NCBI RefSeq assembly: GCF_012027425.1
Contig: NZ_SNUE01000002.1
Coordinates: forward strand, 1 to 64,000
Origin: Thermococcus sp. MV5
GTDB taxonomy: Archaea; Methanobacteriota_B; Thermococci; Thermococcales; Thermococcaceae
Direction: 5' to 3'
Length of the DNA stretch: 64,000 bases
Shown piece after piece: positions 34,267-43,086 of the stretch. The notes under the pieces were generated by a model, which did not search any database, was not told the origin of the DNA, and saw only the letters and a program-made list of their open reading frames with translations. The position numbers and the translations under genes were made by a program. How positions within the stretch are numbered: the first letter of the stretch is position 1; each line of letters begins with the position of its first letter.

Positions 34267-35170
34267 ATCCCTCACCTAAAAGTCTGTAAAAAACAAATGC
34301 TCCTGCAATCGAGTATATATATTGGAAAATGAACTTATACAAAAATGCAGTGAGAAAAGCTTTTGTGGATGAACCTATTCCAACAAGGATTCCAAATTCA
34401 TTCGCTCCTATCCCCGAGGGGATTCCACTTAACGATGCAAATAATACACTCATCAAAAAAGCATAGAGTGCCTGCTTAAAAGATATCTCGAGCGAAAAAG
34501 CCTTCCCCACAACCACTAAACCAAACGTCTGAACAAGTATCACTGCAATAGAGATCAAAAATACTATTAAAAAGCTAGACTTGTTTTTTCGGGCTTTAAT
34601 CCAACCTGTATACCATCTGTTCCACCATTCTTTCAAAGTTTGGGAGAATTTTTTTGCCCCCACATCTTCCCAGAATTTAAAGAAGGCCAAAGCAGTTTTG
34701 TGGAAAGCTTTGTCATAGATAAATGCCAAAAGTATCATAGCTATACCAATGAGTCCAAGTTTTGTAAATCCTAAAAAGATCAGGGCAAAAGACAATATGA
34801 TCACAATCTCTGCTGCCATTCCAAAAGCAAGGGAAGATAATGCTGCAAAATAATCTCCTCCTACCAACTTAACTTTTGCCATATGCCCAACTGTAGGAGG
34901 AAGAATCGCCATTAGGTAATATCCACTAACAAAGGCTTGAACTGTTCGCTTAAAGCTTGTCTTTTGAACTCTTCTCAAAACAAGATACCACCTAGTTGCT
35001 GCAAGAAAGAGAGTAAAGAAAGACAATATGATTGCAAAAAGGAGATATTTGTACTCAGCTTCTTTTAAAGCAATGAACAGCTCATTAACATCCACACTTC
35101 TATATAAATAAGCTAGAGATATTACAAATGCTAAGATGCTAAATAGCTTCCTTAAAGTAGTTTTTTCCAT
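34247..35170 (-). CDS. UPF0104/LPG-synthase-TM family membrane protein
   Basis: A 307-residue integral membrane protein with about eight segments, of the lysylphosphatidylglycerol synthase transmembrane (AglD-C/UPF0104) family. The signature PPTVGHMAKVKLV and SGIPSGIGANEFG are typical. Members are thought to move or modify lipid-linked molecules. The start at 35170 follows GGTGTCTAAG. The gene is translationally linked to UbiA upstream and the glycosyltransferase downstream. Confidence 0.88.
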   Translation of the reverse strand: MEKTTLRKLFSILAFVISLAYLYRSVDVNELFIALKEAEYKYLLFAIILSFFTLFLAATRWYLVLRRVQKTSFKRTVQAFVSGYYLMAILPPTVGHMAKVKLVGGDYFAALSSLAFGMAAEIVIILSFALIFLGFTKLGLIGIAMILLAFIYDKAFHKTALAFFKFWEDVGAKKFSQTLKEWWNRWYTGWIKARKNKSSFLIVFLISIAVILVQTFGLVVVGKAFSLEISFKQALYAFLMSVLFASLSGIPSGIGANEFGILVGIGSSTKAFLTAFLYKFIFQYIYSIAGAFVFYRLLGEGYESGTS

Positions 35171-35171
35171 C

Positions 35172-35975
35172 TTAGACACCAAACATTGCCTTTAGTGCAT
35201 GCGCTCCTAGGAGCAAGACCATACCTCCATCTAACATCCTATAACTCAACTTTTTGTTCCAAAAAACAACCCCCAAAACTCCTACTACAGCAAAAGGAGA
35301 GTATAATGGACTTAGCAGAAGAAGCAATGAAGCTATTGAGAAACTAATCACTAATTTCTCTGAAACGCTTTTTCCTATTAACATTGGAGTAGTTTTCAGG
35401 TTGGCCCTTTGATCACTATCATAGTCTTCTAAATGGTTTCTAAGTTCCATAGCAATGGAGTACATAAAGAGAGAACCTGCAATGAGCAGTTCTCCTTCGC
35501 TAATAACCCCATCAAAGTATGCACCGTAAATAAAAGGCAATACTCCAAAAAATAAGCCATGTGAGAAGACATCTGCTATTGGAATGCTCTTGAATCTAGG
35601 AGGTACTGAATAAAAAGTGGCTAATATACTCATTAGAGAATAAACAACAAACGGTTCTTTCCCTACAAAATATGAAAATACCAAACCAGTCATTATCATG
35701 AACAAAGCCGTTATAATGCCCATCCTGAAGCTGAGTTCTCCATTTGCAATTGGGTTTTTATACCTCTTTCTGGGATTAACCAAGTCCGTATCTACATCAA
35801 AACAGTTGTTGATAGCAAATGCATAACCAACATACAATATAATCGAGGTAATCAATAAGAATCCACTGAAAATATCAAGATTATCCCTGAAACTCATGAG
35901 CATTCCAAGAATGCCCATTCCAATAAATGACTTCCCATCAAATATTCTTGAGTTCTTAATTACAGCTCTTATCAT
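35172..35975 (-). CDS. UbiA-family prenyltransferase
   Basis: A 267-residue membrane prenyltransferase with about eight segments. The first Asp-rich motif is NNCFDVDTD, the second DYDSDQRANLKT. UbiA enzymes attach an isoprenoid chain to an aromatic, sugar-phosphate or glycerol acceptor. The acceptor here is unknown; the neighbouring glycosyltransferase and UPF0104 protein favour a lipid or sugar acceptor. The ATG at 35975 follows GGTGGTGATATC. It is the first gene of a five-gene operon. Confidence 0.88.
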   Translation of the reverse strand: MIRAVIKNSRIFDGKSFIGMGILGMLMSFRDNLDIFSGFLLITSIILYVGYAFAINNCFDVDTDLVNPRKRYKNPIANGELSFRMGIITALFMIMTGLVFSYFVGKEPFVVYSLMSILATFYSVPPRFKSIPIADVFSHGLFFGVLPFIYGAYFDGVISEGELLIAGSLFMYSIAMELRNHLEDYDSDQRANLKTTPMLIGKSVSEKLVISFSIASLLLLLSPLYSPFAVVGVLGVVFWNKKLSYRMLDGGMVLLLGAHALKAMFGV

Positions 35976-36106
35976 TGATATCACCACCATTAGATGCATT
36001 TTGCCAAAGTGTTTATATGCGTTTCCAGTGAAGATCTGATCTCTTTTTTCTTGAAGACTCTTAAACTTGAAACTTCAAAAAGTTTGGAAAAGAAGATAGA
36101 GAGGTC

Positions 36107-36961
36107 CTAATTCTTAGGCCCTTTTTCAAGAAGTTCTCTGACATATTTTGGAATTTGGAACAAAGTCTCGTGCCTCTCTGGGTCGTAGTACTCCAACTCA
36201 AGCTCTTTTGCTCTTTCTATGTCTATTTTGGTAAAGTCAATGTCTCCTTTTACTCCAACTAAGAAACTCCAAGGAGATGCATAACCTATTACAGGAAAGC
36301 TAAAGTAATACACTTTATCAAAAACCCGCTTCATGTTATTATATGCCTCCAAAAGCTCATCTGTAAAAAGATAGACACTACCAGACTGGGTTATATATAT
36401 TCCCCTTTTGTTTAATGCCTCATATGCATTTCTGTAAAATTCTTCACTAAACAAGAGCTTCGCCGGCCCAACGGGATCTGTAGAGTCCACAATTATGACA
36501 TCAAAATGCTCCTTGTGGGCTTTCATATGCTCGACGCCATCTCCAATTATAAGTTCTGCTCTGGGTTCCTCTTTTCTAAATAACCTCTCTAGGAGACCTT
36601 CATCTATTTTCAAGTGCTCCATTGAAACTTCAACAACTTTTTTGTCTATCTCTATCATTGTAGCGTGGTCCACGCTTTTATGCTTTAAAACCTCCCTTAA
36701 AGTTCCTCCATCTCCTCCTCCAATGACCAAGACCCTCCGAGGGTTTGGATGAGCTAACATTACTGGATGGACTAGAGGTTCATGGTAGCTTCTCTCACCA
36801 TCCTCAACAAGTTGCACAGTACCATCAAGAACGAGTAATTTCCCAAAGCCTTCAGTCTCATAAAGTTCGATTTTTTGATATTCGCTTTGAACCTCGAGGA
36901 TTTTTGAGATGATCTTGAATCCCACACCATAACCTCTCGGATACCACTCAACAAATTCCAT
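36107..36961 (-). CDS. speE: Polyamine aminopropyltransferase
   Basis: A 284-residue spermidine-synthase-type enzyme that moves an aminopropyl group from decarboxylated SAM to agmatine or another polyamine; Thermococcales make spermidine through N1-aminopropylagmatine. Motifs [31 protein letters not shown] and DSTDPVGPA are clear. The ATG at 36961 follows GAGGTGAGT; the upstream in-frame extension of 19 codons is rejected. It follows speD by 123 bp. Confidence 0.95.
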   Translation of the reverse strand: MEFVEWYPRGYGVGFKIISKILEVQSEYQKIELYETEGFGKLLVLDGTVQLVEDGERSYHEPLVHPVMLAHPNPRRVLVIGGGDGGTLREVLKHKSVDHATMIEIDKKVVEVSMEHLKIDEGLLERLFRKEEPRAELIIGDGVEHMKAHKEHFDVIIVDSTDPVGPAKLLFSEEFYRNAYEALNKRGIYITQSGSVYLFTDELLEAYNNMKRVFDKVYYFSFPVIGYASPWSFLVGVKGDIDFTKIDIERAKELELEYYDPERHETLFQIPKYVRELLEKGPKN

Positions 36962-37084
36962 TATACTCACCTCGATGAAACCTTCAGAGATAGTTTTTAA
37001 AGTTTTGCCATGAAGCATGTATCACTTCTCAAACCATATTCAAATATCTCTCCATTCCAAAAAGAAGATATAAAGGGAATAGAC

Positions 37085-37459
37085 TCACTCTTTAAACAGA
37101 AGCCCTCTATCAAGCTTTACAATGGTTGGTCGTTTACATTTTAATTCCTTAATTATATATTCGCTTGCTTTAAGAGGCATGGTGTGATCCCCACACGTGT
37201 AAACATCAACAGCCGCATAACCATGTTCAGGCCAAGTGTGAATCGCTATATGGCTCTCAGAAACGACAACAACACCAGAAACTCCTTGCGGTGAAAATTT
37301 GTGGAAGCGTTTATCTATAATCGTGGCATTTGCAGCTTCAGCTGCCTTAGTGAGAACCTCTTCTACTTTCTCCATGTCGTCTAATATCTCCGGATCGCAT
37401 TCGTAAAGGTCCAAAACCACATGCATTCCTATTGGATCGTTTACCACTACTTGAACCAT
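37085..37459 (-). CDS. speD: S-adenosylmethionine decarboxylase proenzyme
   Basis: A 124-residue SpeD-type proenzyme. It cleaves itself at Glu-Ser in VVVSESHIAIHTWPE to form the pyruvoyl group, and GYAAVDVYTCGDHTMP holds the conserved cysteine. It decarboxylates SAM for aminopropyl transfer; some archaeal relatives act on arginine instead. The ATG at 37459 follows GGGGGTGACGTGG. It sits between pdaD and speE on the same strand. Confidence 0.9.
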   Translation of the reverse strand: MVQVVVNDPIGMHVVLDLYECDPEILDDMEKVEEVLTKAAEAANATIIDKRFHKFSPQGVSGVVVVSESHIAIHTWPEHGYAAVDVYTCGDHTMPLKASEYIIKELKCKRPTIVKLDRGLLFKE

Positions 37460-37518
37460 CCACGTCACCCCCTTCCATGCACCACACCTCCTTTATTTTG
37501 ATTTTAAAATGAAAGAGA

Positions 37519-37995
37519 TCAGTATGGCAACATAACAACGGCTGCAACGGCTGCAGCAGGCCTATCCTTAACGGTTACTTCAGCAACAGCAGCTTTAAAT
37601 TCCTTAAGTTTCCAGCCTCTAACTTTAAAGCCTTCTTCGACCATTTTCTTTACCATTCTCTCTGCTTCTTCCTTAGTGCAGTAACCACTGTATTCATATA
37701 TGAGCCCACCTTCATTCCCCTCGCTTATTCCCACTCCTAGAGCAGCGCTGATTGTGGATCCTGCTTCATCACTTTCTATGTGAGCGTAAACTGTGGGTAA
37801 AAGCATTCCTATTGGGATATTCTTAGGGAGTTCCTCCACCCACTCGATATATGATGGAATAACACTGCTAAGTTTCACTAGATTGACATTACCAATCCCC
37901 ATCTTGAGTAAGGCATTATCAAAGGCATTTAATTTTGTCCCCCCCTCAGCACTTGCAGCAAGTAAAATGGCTTTTTTTGGTGTTGTCCAACTCAT
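37519..37995 (-). CDS. pdaD: Pyruvoyl-dependent arginine decarboxylase
   Basis: A 158-residue proenzyme that converts arginine to agmatine. The self-cleavage site is the Ser-Ser pair in VKLSSVIPS, giving a pyruvoyl group on the beta/alpha chain border. Further family parts are GMLLPTVYAH and EYSGYCTKEEAE. AGGAGGTAAACAAAT precedes the ATG, one of the strongest ribosome sites in the window. It begins the polyamine operon. Confidence 0.95.
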   Translation of the reverse strand: MSWTTPKKAILLAASAEGGTKLNAFDNALLKMGIGNVNLVKLSSVIPSYIEWVEELPKNIPIGMLLPTVYAHIESDEAGSTISAALGVGISEGNEGGLIYEYSGYCTKEEAERMVKKMVEEGFKVRGWKLKEFKAAVAEVTVKDRPAAAVAAVVMLPY

Positions 37996-38099
37996 ATTTG
38001 TTTACCTCCTTTCTTTCCACAAATTATCATGTTATTTTTGATTTTAAGGTTATTTGATTAAGAATTCCGTTATCAATTTGAGGTTACCAGTATATTTGC

Positions 38100-38107
38100 T
38101 TATAAAC
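38100..38107 (-). promoter_or_regulatory. TATA box of the polyamine operon, long leader
   Basis: The minus strand reads TTTATAAG about 105 bp before the pdaD ATG, predicting an mRNA leader of about 80 nucleotides, longer than usual here. A leader of this size could carry control, but I see no clear riboswitch fold. Confidence 0.4.
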
Positions 38108-38172
38108 CTTTCGCTTTTGCTCAGAAAAAATAGAAAAGAATGGAGGGTAGAGTAAATCATATATGGACTGCT

Positions 38173-39336
38173 TTAAACCCTATCAACACCAGAATCGTCC
38201 TGAGATTTAATCTCTGATGTTGCTTTTCCAATAGTTGTAGAAATGAACATTCCCAATATACTAGCCAACGAAGCCAAGGCATAGAGGTGCTCACTCAAAA
38301 CCCCATATTCATAGCCTAGTTCCCCCACAAGGAGGCCAAGAACACCAAAGCTTGCAATGCCACTAGCTCGGGCAATTGCCTTTTGGATGTTACCATTCCA
38401 AGTAAAGCCCATAGTAAGGAGAATTCTAATAACATACACAAGAACAAAGAAGTAAATAACTTCTACTGAAAATTCAGTTTCAAAATTTATCCCCCTCCAT
38501 GCAAAGAATATAGGAGCAAAAATACCATAAGTTACTCCCGAAATTATTGTATGTACCCTCTTATATTGCTTAGTCCCCATTAAATCACTGTGAAGTAAAA
38601 GACCTACTACAAACGCCCCAATGCTAAAGTGAAGACCCATCATCTCACTCAAAAGGGCTATTGAAGTGGATAAAACCATTACTAATCCAAAAACAGCTTC
38701 ATCACTCTTCAAATTTCTGAGACCTTTAATAATCAATACCTTATGCTTAACATTAAGGAAGTAGTTTATCCCAAAAAGAGCACCTAAAAACAACCCATCT
38801 TTTATAAGCTCCATTATTAATCCCAAATAACTTAGATGATAAACTTCAAAGTTGATGAGTATGTAAAGACTCACAAGTGCACCAACCTCACTTATCACTG
38901 CGTATGAAAGAGCAATATGAGTAAAATCATCCCCAAAGAATCTGGATAGTCTTAGAACTATAGGGGCTGATGCAACTGAGAGTATAGCTCCCACAATAAG
39001 ATTCTCGTGGGATAGGGTGTAATTTGTAAAGGGAAGGGTAACAAAAGTCATCAAAACATATGTGAGAATGTAAATTGGAAGGCTCTTTTTTCCTCCAATG
39101 TGGACTTCTTCTGGAGTAAGCTCAAGACCTGCATACATCATGAGGAAAAATATTCCTAGCTCAGCGAGAAGGTTTAACTCTTCCCTAGGCATAGACGTGA
39201 GGAATACGCCTAAGAATAATCCCGCTGAAATCTCCCCAAGAAACCCAGGATAACCAAGCCGCTCAAATATTTCGGCAAAAACTCTCGCAATTGCAATTAT
39301 GATAAAGATATACCCCATCACCCCGTAAGGTTCCAC
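38173..39336 (-). CDS. CPA2-family Na+(K+)/H+ antiporter
   Basis: A 387-residue membrane transporter of the cation:proton antiporter-2 type with about twelve segments. Family parts are LGYPGFLGEISAGLFLG near the N-terminus, MMYAGLELTPEEV, and FSIGAFVVGLLL. It lacks the C-terminal TrkA-N nucleotide domain of KefB/KefC and ends in a short hydrophilic tail. The start is a GTG at 39336 after GGAGGTGC; an ATG ten codons upstream has no site. Confidence 0.88.
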   Translation of the reverse strand: MEPYGVMGYIFIIIAIARVFAEIFERLGYPGFLGEISAGLFLGVFLTSMPREELNLLAELGIFFLMMYAGLELTPEEVHIGGKKSLPIYILTYVLMTFVTLPFTNYTLSHENLIVGAILSVASAPIVLRLSRFFGDDFTHIALSYAVISEVGALVSLYILINFEVYHLSYLGLIMELIKDGLFLGALFGINYFLNVKHKVLIIKGLRNLKSDEAVFGLVMVLSTSIALLSEMMGLHFSIGAFVVGLLLHSDLMGTKQYKRVHTIISGVTYGIFAPIFFAWRGINFETEFSVEVIYFFVLVYVIRILLTMGFTWNGNIQKAIARASGIASFGVLGLLVGELGYEYGVLSEHLYALASLASILGMFISTTIGKATSEIKSQDDSGVDRV

Positions 39337-39428
39337 GTTTGCACCTCCACGTTTCTTGGTATCCACCTAATTAAAAAATTTTCTAAAACTGCAGAAGATT
39401 TTTATTGTCGTAATGTGTTAGTTATTCT

Positions 39429-39836
39429 ATGAGACACTACGAGATTTTGAAGATCGAAGAAAATGGGAAGGTTGAAATCCCTCTAGAGTGGGCTTATGAA
39501 GTAGGACTTGTAAAAGATGCCTATTTCCTAGTGGAAATTGATACTGAGCTGAATGAGGTCCATATGGAAAGGATAGCTTTGCCTGGAAAACAACTGGTTG
39601 AGATTGAACTTGTGGTCAAGGATCAGCCTGGGGTTTTGGCCAAGATTACAGGGTTACTAGGCAGACATCGTATAAACATTCTCTTTAGTGAAGCTGAGGA
39701 AATGGAGCAAATTGGGCTAGGAGCAATAGTTGCTGTTGTGGACGTGAGTCAGGCAGATATAGCTTTAGACCGACTTTTAAAGGAACTACAAGTAATAGAG
39801 GAAGTTATGGAGGTATCTCTAAAGGAGATTAAATAA
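39429..39836 (+). CDS. ACT-domain protein
   Basis: A 135-residue protein with an N-terminal part (1-55) resembling an AbrB-like or small beta domain, and a C-terminal ACT domain (VEIELVVKDQPGVLAKITGL, about 57-132). ACT domains bind amino acids, so it may be a metabolic sensor. There is no ribosome site; a TTTTTATT near 39400 would produce a nearly leaderless mRNA. Its end overlaps the convergent antiporter gene by 18 bp. Confidence 0.82.
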   Translation: MRHYEILKIEENGKVEIPLEWAYEVGLVKDAYFLVEIDTELNEVHMERIALPGKQLVEIELVVKDQPGVLAKITGLLGRHRINILFSEAEEMEQIGLGAIVAVVDVSQADIALDRLLKELQVIEEVMEVSLKEIK

Positions 39837-41345
39837 AAGAAAGAGTAATACTACACCAAAAATCATCATGTATGCATTTATTTCCTTCCCGAATTCAGAA
39901 GTATCAAAGGGAGAAACCGAAGGCAAATGAAGTCTAAAAACTCCTGCTTTTTTAAGGCCATAGAACAGTATCAGGGCAATAACAATATTTAAGAGATCTT
40001 TTACTACCTGTAAATGGGGATATAAATATATTCCAAAGATCAGGGAAATTAACCCCAACAATAGGGAAAGCATCTCTTTTTTTATTGGAATGTGGATCCT
40101 TTTACCTCTTTTTGAAAGGTAGTAATTGAGTTTTATAAAGGAAGCAAGTGTGCCAATTGTTCCACCATAGAACAAGTATCTTTGGATATCCTTAAGCCCT
40201 TCAAGCAGCATGATCTTTCCAAAAGCACCAATAAATGGGCTGATTCCTCCAATTGCAAGACTTAATAAGATTACTGAAACCATCAAGAATCTGCTATCTC
40301 TGTAGGACAACTTCTCTAAATCACGGGTGTTATAATGCTCTGCTATTGTTCCAACACTTAAGAAAAGCCCTCCTTTGAAGAGTGAATGAGCCATAGCATA
40401 ATACGCAGCAGCCAGAGGATTCAACATAGCTATGCCAAGAAGCACGTAACCCATCTGAGACACTGTGTGATATGCCAAAAGCCTTTCAGAATTTTTCTGA
40501 AGTAGGGCCAAAATTATACCAAAGAACATTGTAGCAAATGCTGTTATAAATAAAACGTCCTGCATGAATGTATCCAGAGGAAACGTTAGTATTAGAAGTA
40601 TCATTCCATAAGCGGGCATCTTAACAACCAAACCTGAAAGTAGAGCACTTACAGGAGCATCTGCTTTGGAATGAGCGTCTGGAAGCCAGAAATGAAGGGG
40701 AAAAATACCGCTCTTTAATAGAAGAGAGATAAATGCCAAACCTAATGCGACGTTTATCTCCTCTGAGAATGTGAATCTCTCTTTTATCAATACCAAGTTC
40801 AAATATCCTGTCTTTAAGTAAATTATACCGATAGCTAAGATGAAAATGTATGAGGCTAGCAAGGAGAAAAGAGCATATTTAAACGCAGCCCTTCTTGCAC
40901 CTTTTTCTTTGGAGATTGCAACTAAAGCAAAGCTTGAAACCGAGGCTATCTCCATGTAAACATAGAAATTAAAAATGTCTCTGCTTATAAAGGCACCAAG
41001 AAGACCTGCATGAAGCAGGAGTAATAGTACATACACCTTATTCTCAATTTTTTTCGGGTAATACCCACTGTAGATATAAAATGCTACAATGGTAAAAAGG
41101 ATCAATTCCCCCACTAGAAATGGGAGGTTATAAGAATCAATCGCTATCTCAATTCCAGCAGGTCTCTCCCATCCCCCGACTATCTCAGCATAAGGTAATC
41201 CTGAAAGTATAAAAGGTGCAAAAGTCCAGGAAGAGATAGCCCCAATTAAAAATAAGTATTTGGAATGCTTTTCCATCCCTAATGCAGGTAACACTGAGAG
41301 CATGAAGGCAAATAACAGTGGGGCTGCTACAAGTAAGGGAATCAT
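39819..41345 (-). CDS. mrpD: Mrp/Mbh antiporter subunit D (MbhH-like)
   Basis: A 508-residue NuoL/M/N-type proton-translocating antiporter subunit with about fourteen segments. Conserved parts include the broken helix region LLKSGIFPLHFWLPDAHSKADAPVSALLSG and YHTVSQMGYVLLG. It is the last and largest subunit of an eight-gene Mrp-type operon. Its start overlaps the mrpC stop by four bases. Confidence 0.93.
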   Translation of the reverse strand: MIPLLVAAPLLFAFMLSVLPALGMEKHSKYLFLIGAISSWTFAPFILSGLPYAEIVGGWERPAGIEIAIDSYNLPFLVGELILFTIVAFYIYSGYYPKKIENKVYVLLLLLHAGLLGAFISRDIFNFYVYMEIASVSSFALVAISKEKGARRAAFKYALFSLLASYIFILAIGIIYLKTGYLNLVLIKERFTFSEEINVALGLAFISLLLKSGIFPLHFWLPDAHSKADAPVSALLSGLVVKMPAYGMILLILTFPLDTFMQDVLFITAFATMFFGIILALLQKNSERLLAYHTVSQMGYVLLGIAMLNPLAAAYYAMAHSLFKGGLFLSVGTIAEHYNTRDLEKLSYRDSRFLMVSVILLSLAIGGISPFIGAFGKIMLLEGLKDIQRYLFYGGTIGTLASFIKLNYYLSKRGKRIHIPIKKEMLSLLLGLISLIFGIYLYPHLQVVKDLLNIVIALILFYGLKKAGVFRLHLPSVSPFDTSEFGKEINAYMMIFGVVLLFLLFNLL

Positions 41346-41635
41346 TCTTCCTCACTCTCCATTTTTAAAATTAATGCTAAAGCAAGAGATGTAATTGCAA
41401 CGTCAACTACGAGAGTTGTGAGCATTAGAGTAGCAGGTAAGGGGTCCACTACAGTCCTTCTGGGGAGTATTGGAACACCTCCTCCTTCAATATAACCTGT
41501 GCCGATGAAAAAGAGGACGAGACCTACAGAAACCACGTTTATTGAAAGTACCAACTTAATCAGGTTCTCCTTTGTCATAAGACCATAAAACCCGATTAAC
41601 ATTATTATAATCCCTGCTATCTCCGGACTAATCAC
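41342..41635 (-). CDS. mrpC: Mrp antiporter subunit C (NuoK-like)
   Basis: A 97-residue three-segment NuoK homologue. Typical parts are GFYGLMTKENLIKLVLSINV and the C-terminal DPLPATLMLTTLVVDVAITS. It overlaps mrpB (8 bp) and mrpD (4 bp), showing coupled translation. Confidence 0.92.
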   Translation of the reverse strand: MISPEIAGIIIMLIGFYGLMTKENLIKLVLSINVVSVGLVLFFIGTGYIEGGGVPILPRRTVVDPLPATLMLTTLVVDVAITSLALALILKMESEEE

Positions 41636-42050
41636 GTTCCACCCACCTCAACAAAATATAAAACATGAAGGTAAAAGCCGCACCAACTTTTAAGGCTACG
41701 CCTATATTGAAAAGAGGTACTATACCTCCACTCAGCAAAGCTCCAACATCTCCTCCCCTTAAGAAATTATAGAAAAAGTTTCCAAAGAATACTCCTAAAA
41801 TTCCCAAGAAAACTAAAAATGCCCCTGAGATGCCTTCTATAAACTGCACTTCCCAGAATTTAAATGTCTTTCTAACCCTTTTATACCCATGAGAGGTTAT
41901 CAAAAGAACAATGCTAACCGCAAGAATAACTCCTGCTTGAAAGCCTCCTCCAGGACTTAAATGACCATATGCCATTAAGTAAACAGAATAGGTAACTAAA
42001 AATGGGCTTACAAGCTTTGTAGTTGTTCTTACGATAGGAGTCATTTTCAT
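41628..42050 (-). CDS. mrpB: Mrp antiporter subunit B
   Basis: A 140-residue MnhB/MrpB protein with four segments. Typical parts are SPFLVTYSVYLMAYGHLSPGGGFQAG and GVIL. The ATG overlaps the stop of the MbhE-like gene (ATGA). Confidence 0.92.
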   Translation of the reverse strand: MKMTPIVRTTTKLVSPFLVTYSVYLMAYGHLSPGGGFQAGVILAVSIVLLITSHGYKRVRKTFKFWEVQFIEGISGAFLVFLGILGVFFGNFFYNFLRGGDVGALLSGGIVPLFNIGVALKVGAAFTFMFYILLRWVERD

Positions 42051-42292
42051 CTTTTCTTCCCTCCAAGGAGGAGATAAAATCCTGCAATTGCTGTGAATAA
42101 AAGAGTAGCCTCTCCCAAACTATCATAAACTCTCCAATCTGCTAAAATCGCAGTAACTAGATTTGGGATTCCTACCTCTCTCCAATGAGTAGTGTAATAT
42201 TCATAACTCCCTCCTTCTGCTCGTGAATAGTCAAGAGATATAAAAACAGCTACTAGAGCAACTACTATGAAGGAGGCTATTATTCTCTTCAC
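42047..42292 (-). CDS. MbhE-like subunit (MrpA C-terminal part)
   Basis: An 81-residue protein with two membrane segments and the loop THWREVGIPNLVTAILADWRVYDSLGE, matching the tail part of MrpA and the MbhE subunit of membrane-bound hydrogenase. It is encoded as a separate gene here. It overlaps both neighbours by about four bases. Confidence 0.85.
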   Translation of the reverse strand: MKRIIASFIVVALVAVFISLDYSRAEGGSYEYYTTHWREVGIPNLVTAILADWRVYDSLGEATLLFTAIAGFYLLLGGKKR

Positions 42293-42519
42293 TTTTCCAC
42301 CTCCCGAATAGTAAAGAGAAACACCCCTATAACAACAGCTCCCACTACTATTGCAGAAAGAGCGACATCTGGGGCCTTCAAAAGCACGAGCACAAGAACA
42401 AAACTCAAGCTCAGGAAAGCATATTTAACGACTGCATTAACCAGATTCTTTTCCTCAATCACTGCCACTGAAAGGATTATCATTGCCACAAGGAGAAGTT
42501 CAAGGATTATCCCAAGCAT
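42289..42519 (-). CDS. MbhD-like subunit (DUF4040, MrpA part)
   Basis: A 76-residue protein with about three membrane segments, matching the DUF4040 part of MrpA (VKYAFLSLSFVLVLVLLKAP, then DVALSAIVVGA). The ATG at 42519 follows GGTGGATATGT inside the mrpG end, so the two genes overlap by 20 bp. Confidence 0.85.
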   Translation of the reverse strand: MLGIILELLLVAMIILSVAVIEEKNLVNAVVKYAFLSLSFVLVLVLLKAPDVALSAIVVGAVVIGVFLFTIREVEK

Positions 42520-42814
42520 ACATATCCACCACAACTTTTGGTCTTATACCATACTTATAAGCTCCCCTCGCAATCGCATGAGAGATCATGGGATTTACCA
42601 AAGCTATCAAAAATGCTAATACAAGGAATTTGAGCTTAACTAGTGGGGAGGTTTGAGAAGCAATAGCTAGAGCTATTAAAATACTCATTGCTCCACCTGT
42701 ATCACACTTGGTTGCAGCATGAAGCCTTGTATAAACATCTGGAAAACGAAGGATTCCTAGGGTACCAAACAGCATTATCGATTCTCCAAGCAGAAGAAAG
42801 AAATATTCTATCAC
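42500..42814 (-). CDS. mrpG: Mrp antiporter subunit G
   Basis: A 104-residue MnhG/MrpG protein with three segments. Signature: GTLGILRFPDVYTRLHAATK, then CDTGGA. GTG start overlapping the mrpF stop (GTGA). Confidence 0.92.
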   Translation of the reverse strand: MIEYFFLLLGESIMLFGTLGILRFPDVYTRLHAATKCDTGGAMSILIALAIASQTSPLVKLKFLVLAFLIALVNPMISHAIARGAYKYGIRPKVVVDMYAWDNP

Positions 42815-43086
42815 TTAGCTCCCTCCATATATTTTGCTAGAATAAGACCTCCCACTGCATTGACCATTAAAAGCACTATTGCGAGGTCTAAGAAGAAATA
42901 TTCACTCATTATGAAACCAAAAATAGCCAAAACCACGACTACTTTTGTGGTTACTGTGTTTATCCCCACAATTCTATCAGCTAATGTTGGTCCAAAAAGA
43001 ACTCTATACGATAATATCAAAGATGTAGCCACCAGTATTAAAGCTCCCCATCCAAATGGACTCACCAGAAGATCTTCTTCAACCAT
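42811..43086 (-). CDS. mrpF: Mrp antiporter subunit F
   Basis: A 91-residue MnhF/MrpF protein with three segments; RVLFGPTLADRIVGINTVTTK is typical. It overlaps the end of mrpE by 25 bp. Confidence 0.9.
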   Translation of the reverse strand: MVEEDLLVSPFGWGALILVATSLILSYRVLFGPTLADRIVGINTVTTKVVVVLAIFGFIMSEYFFLDLAIVLLMVNAVGGLILAKYMEGAK

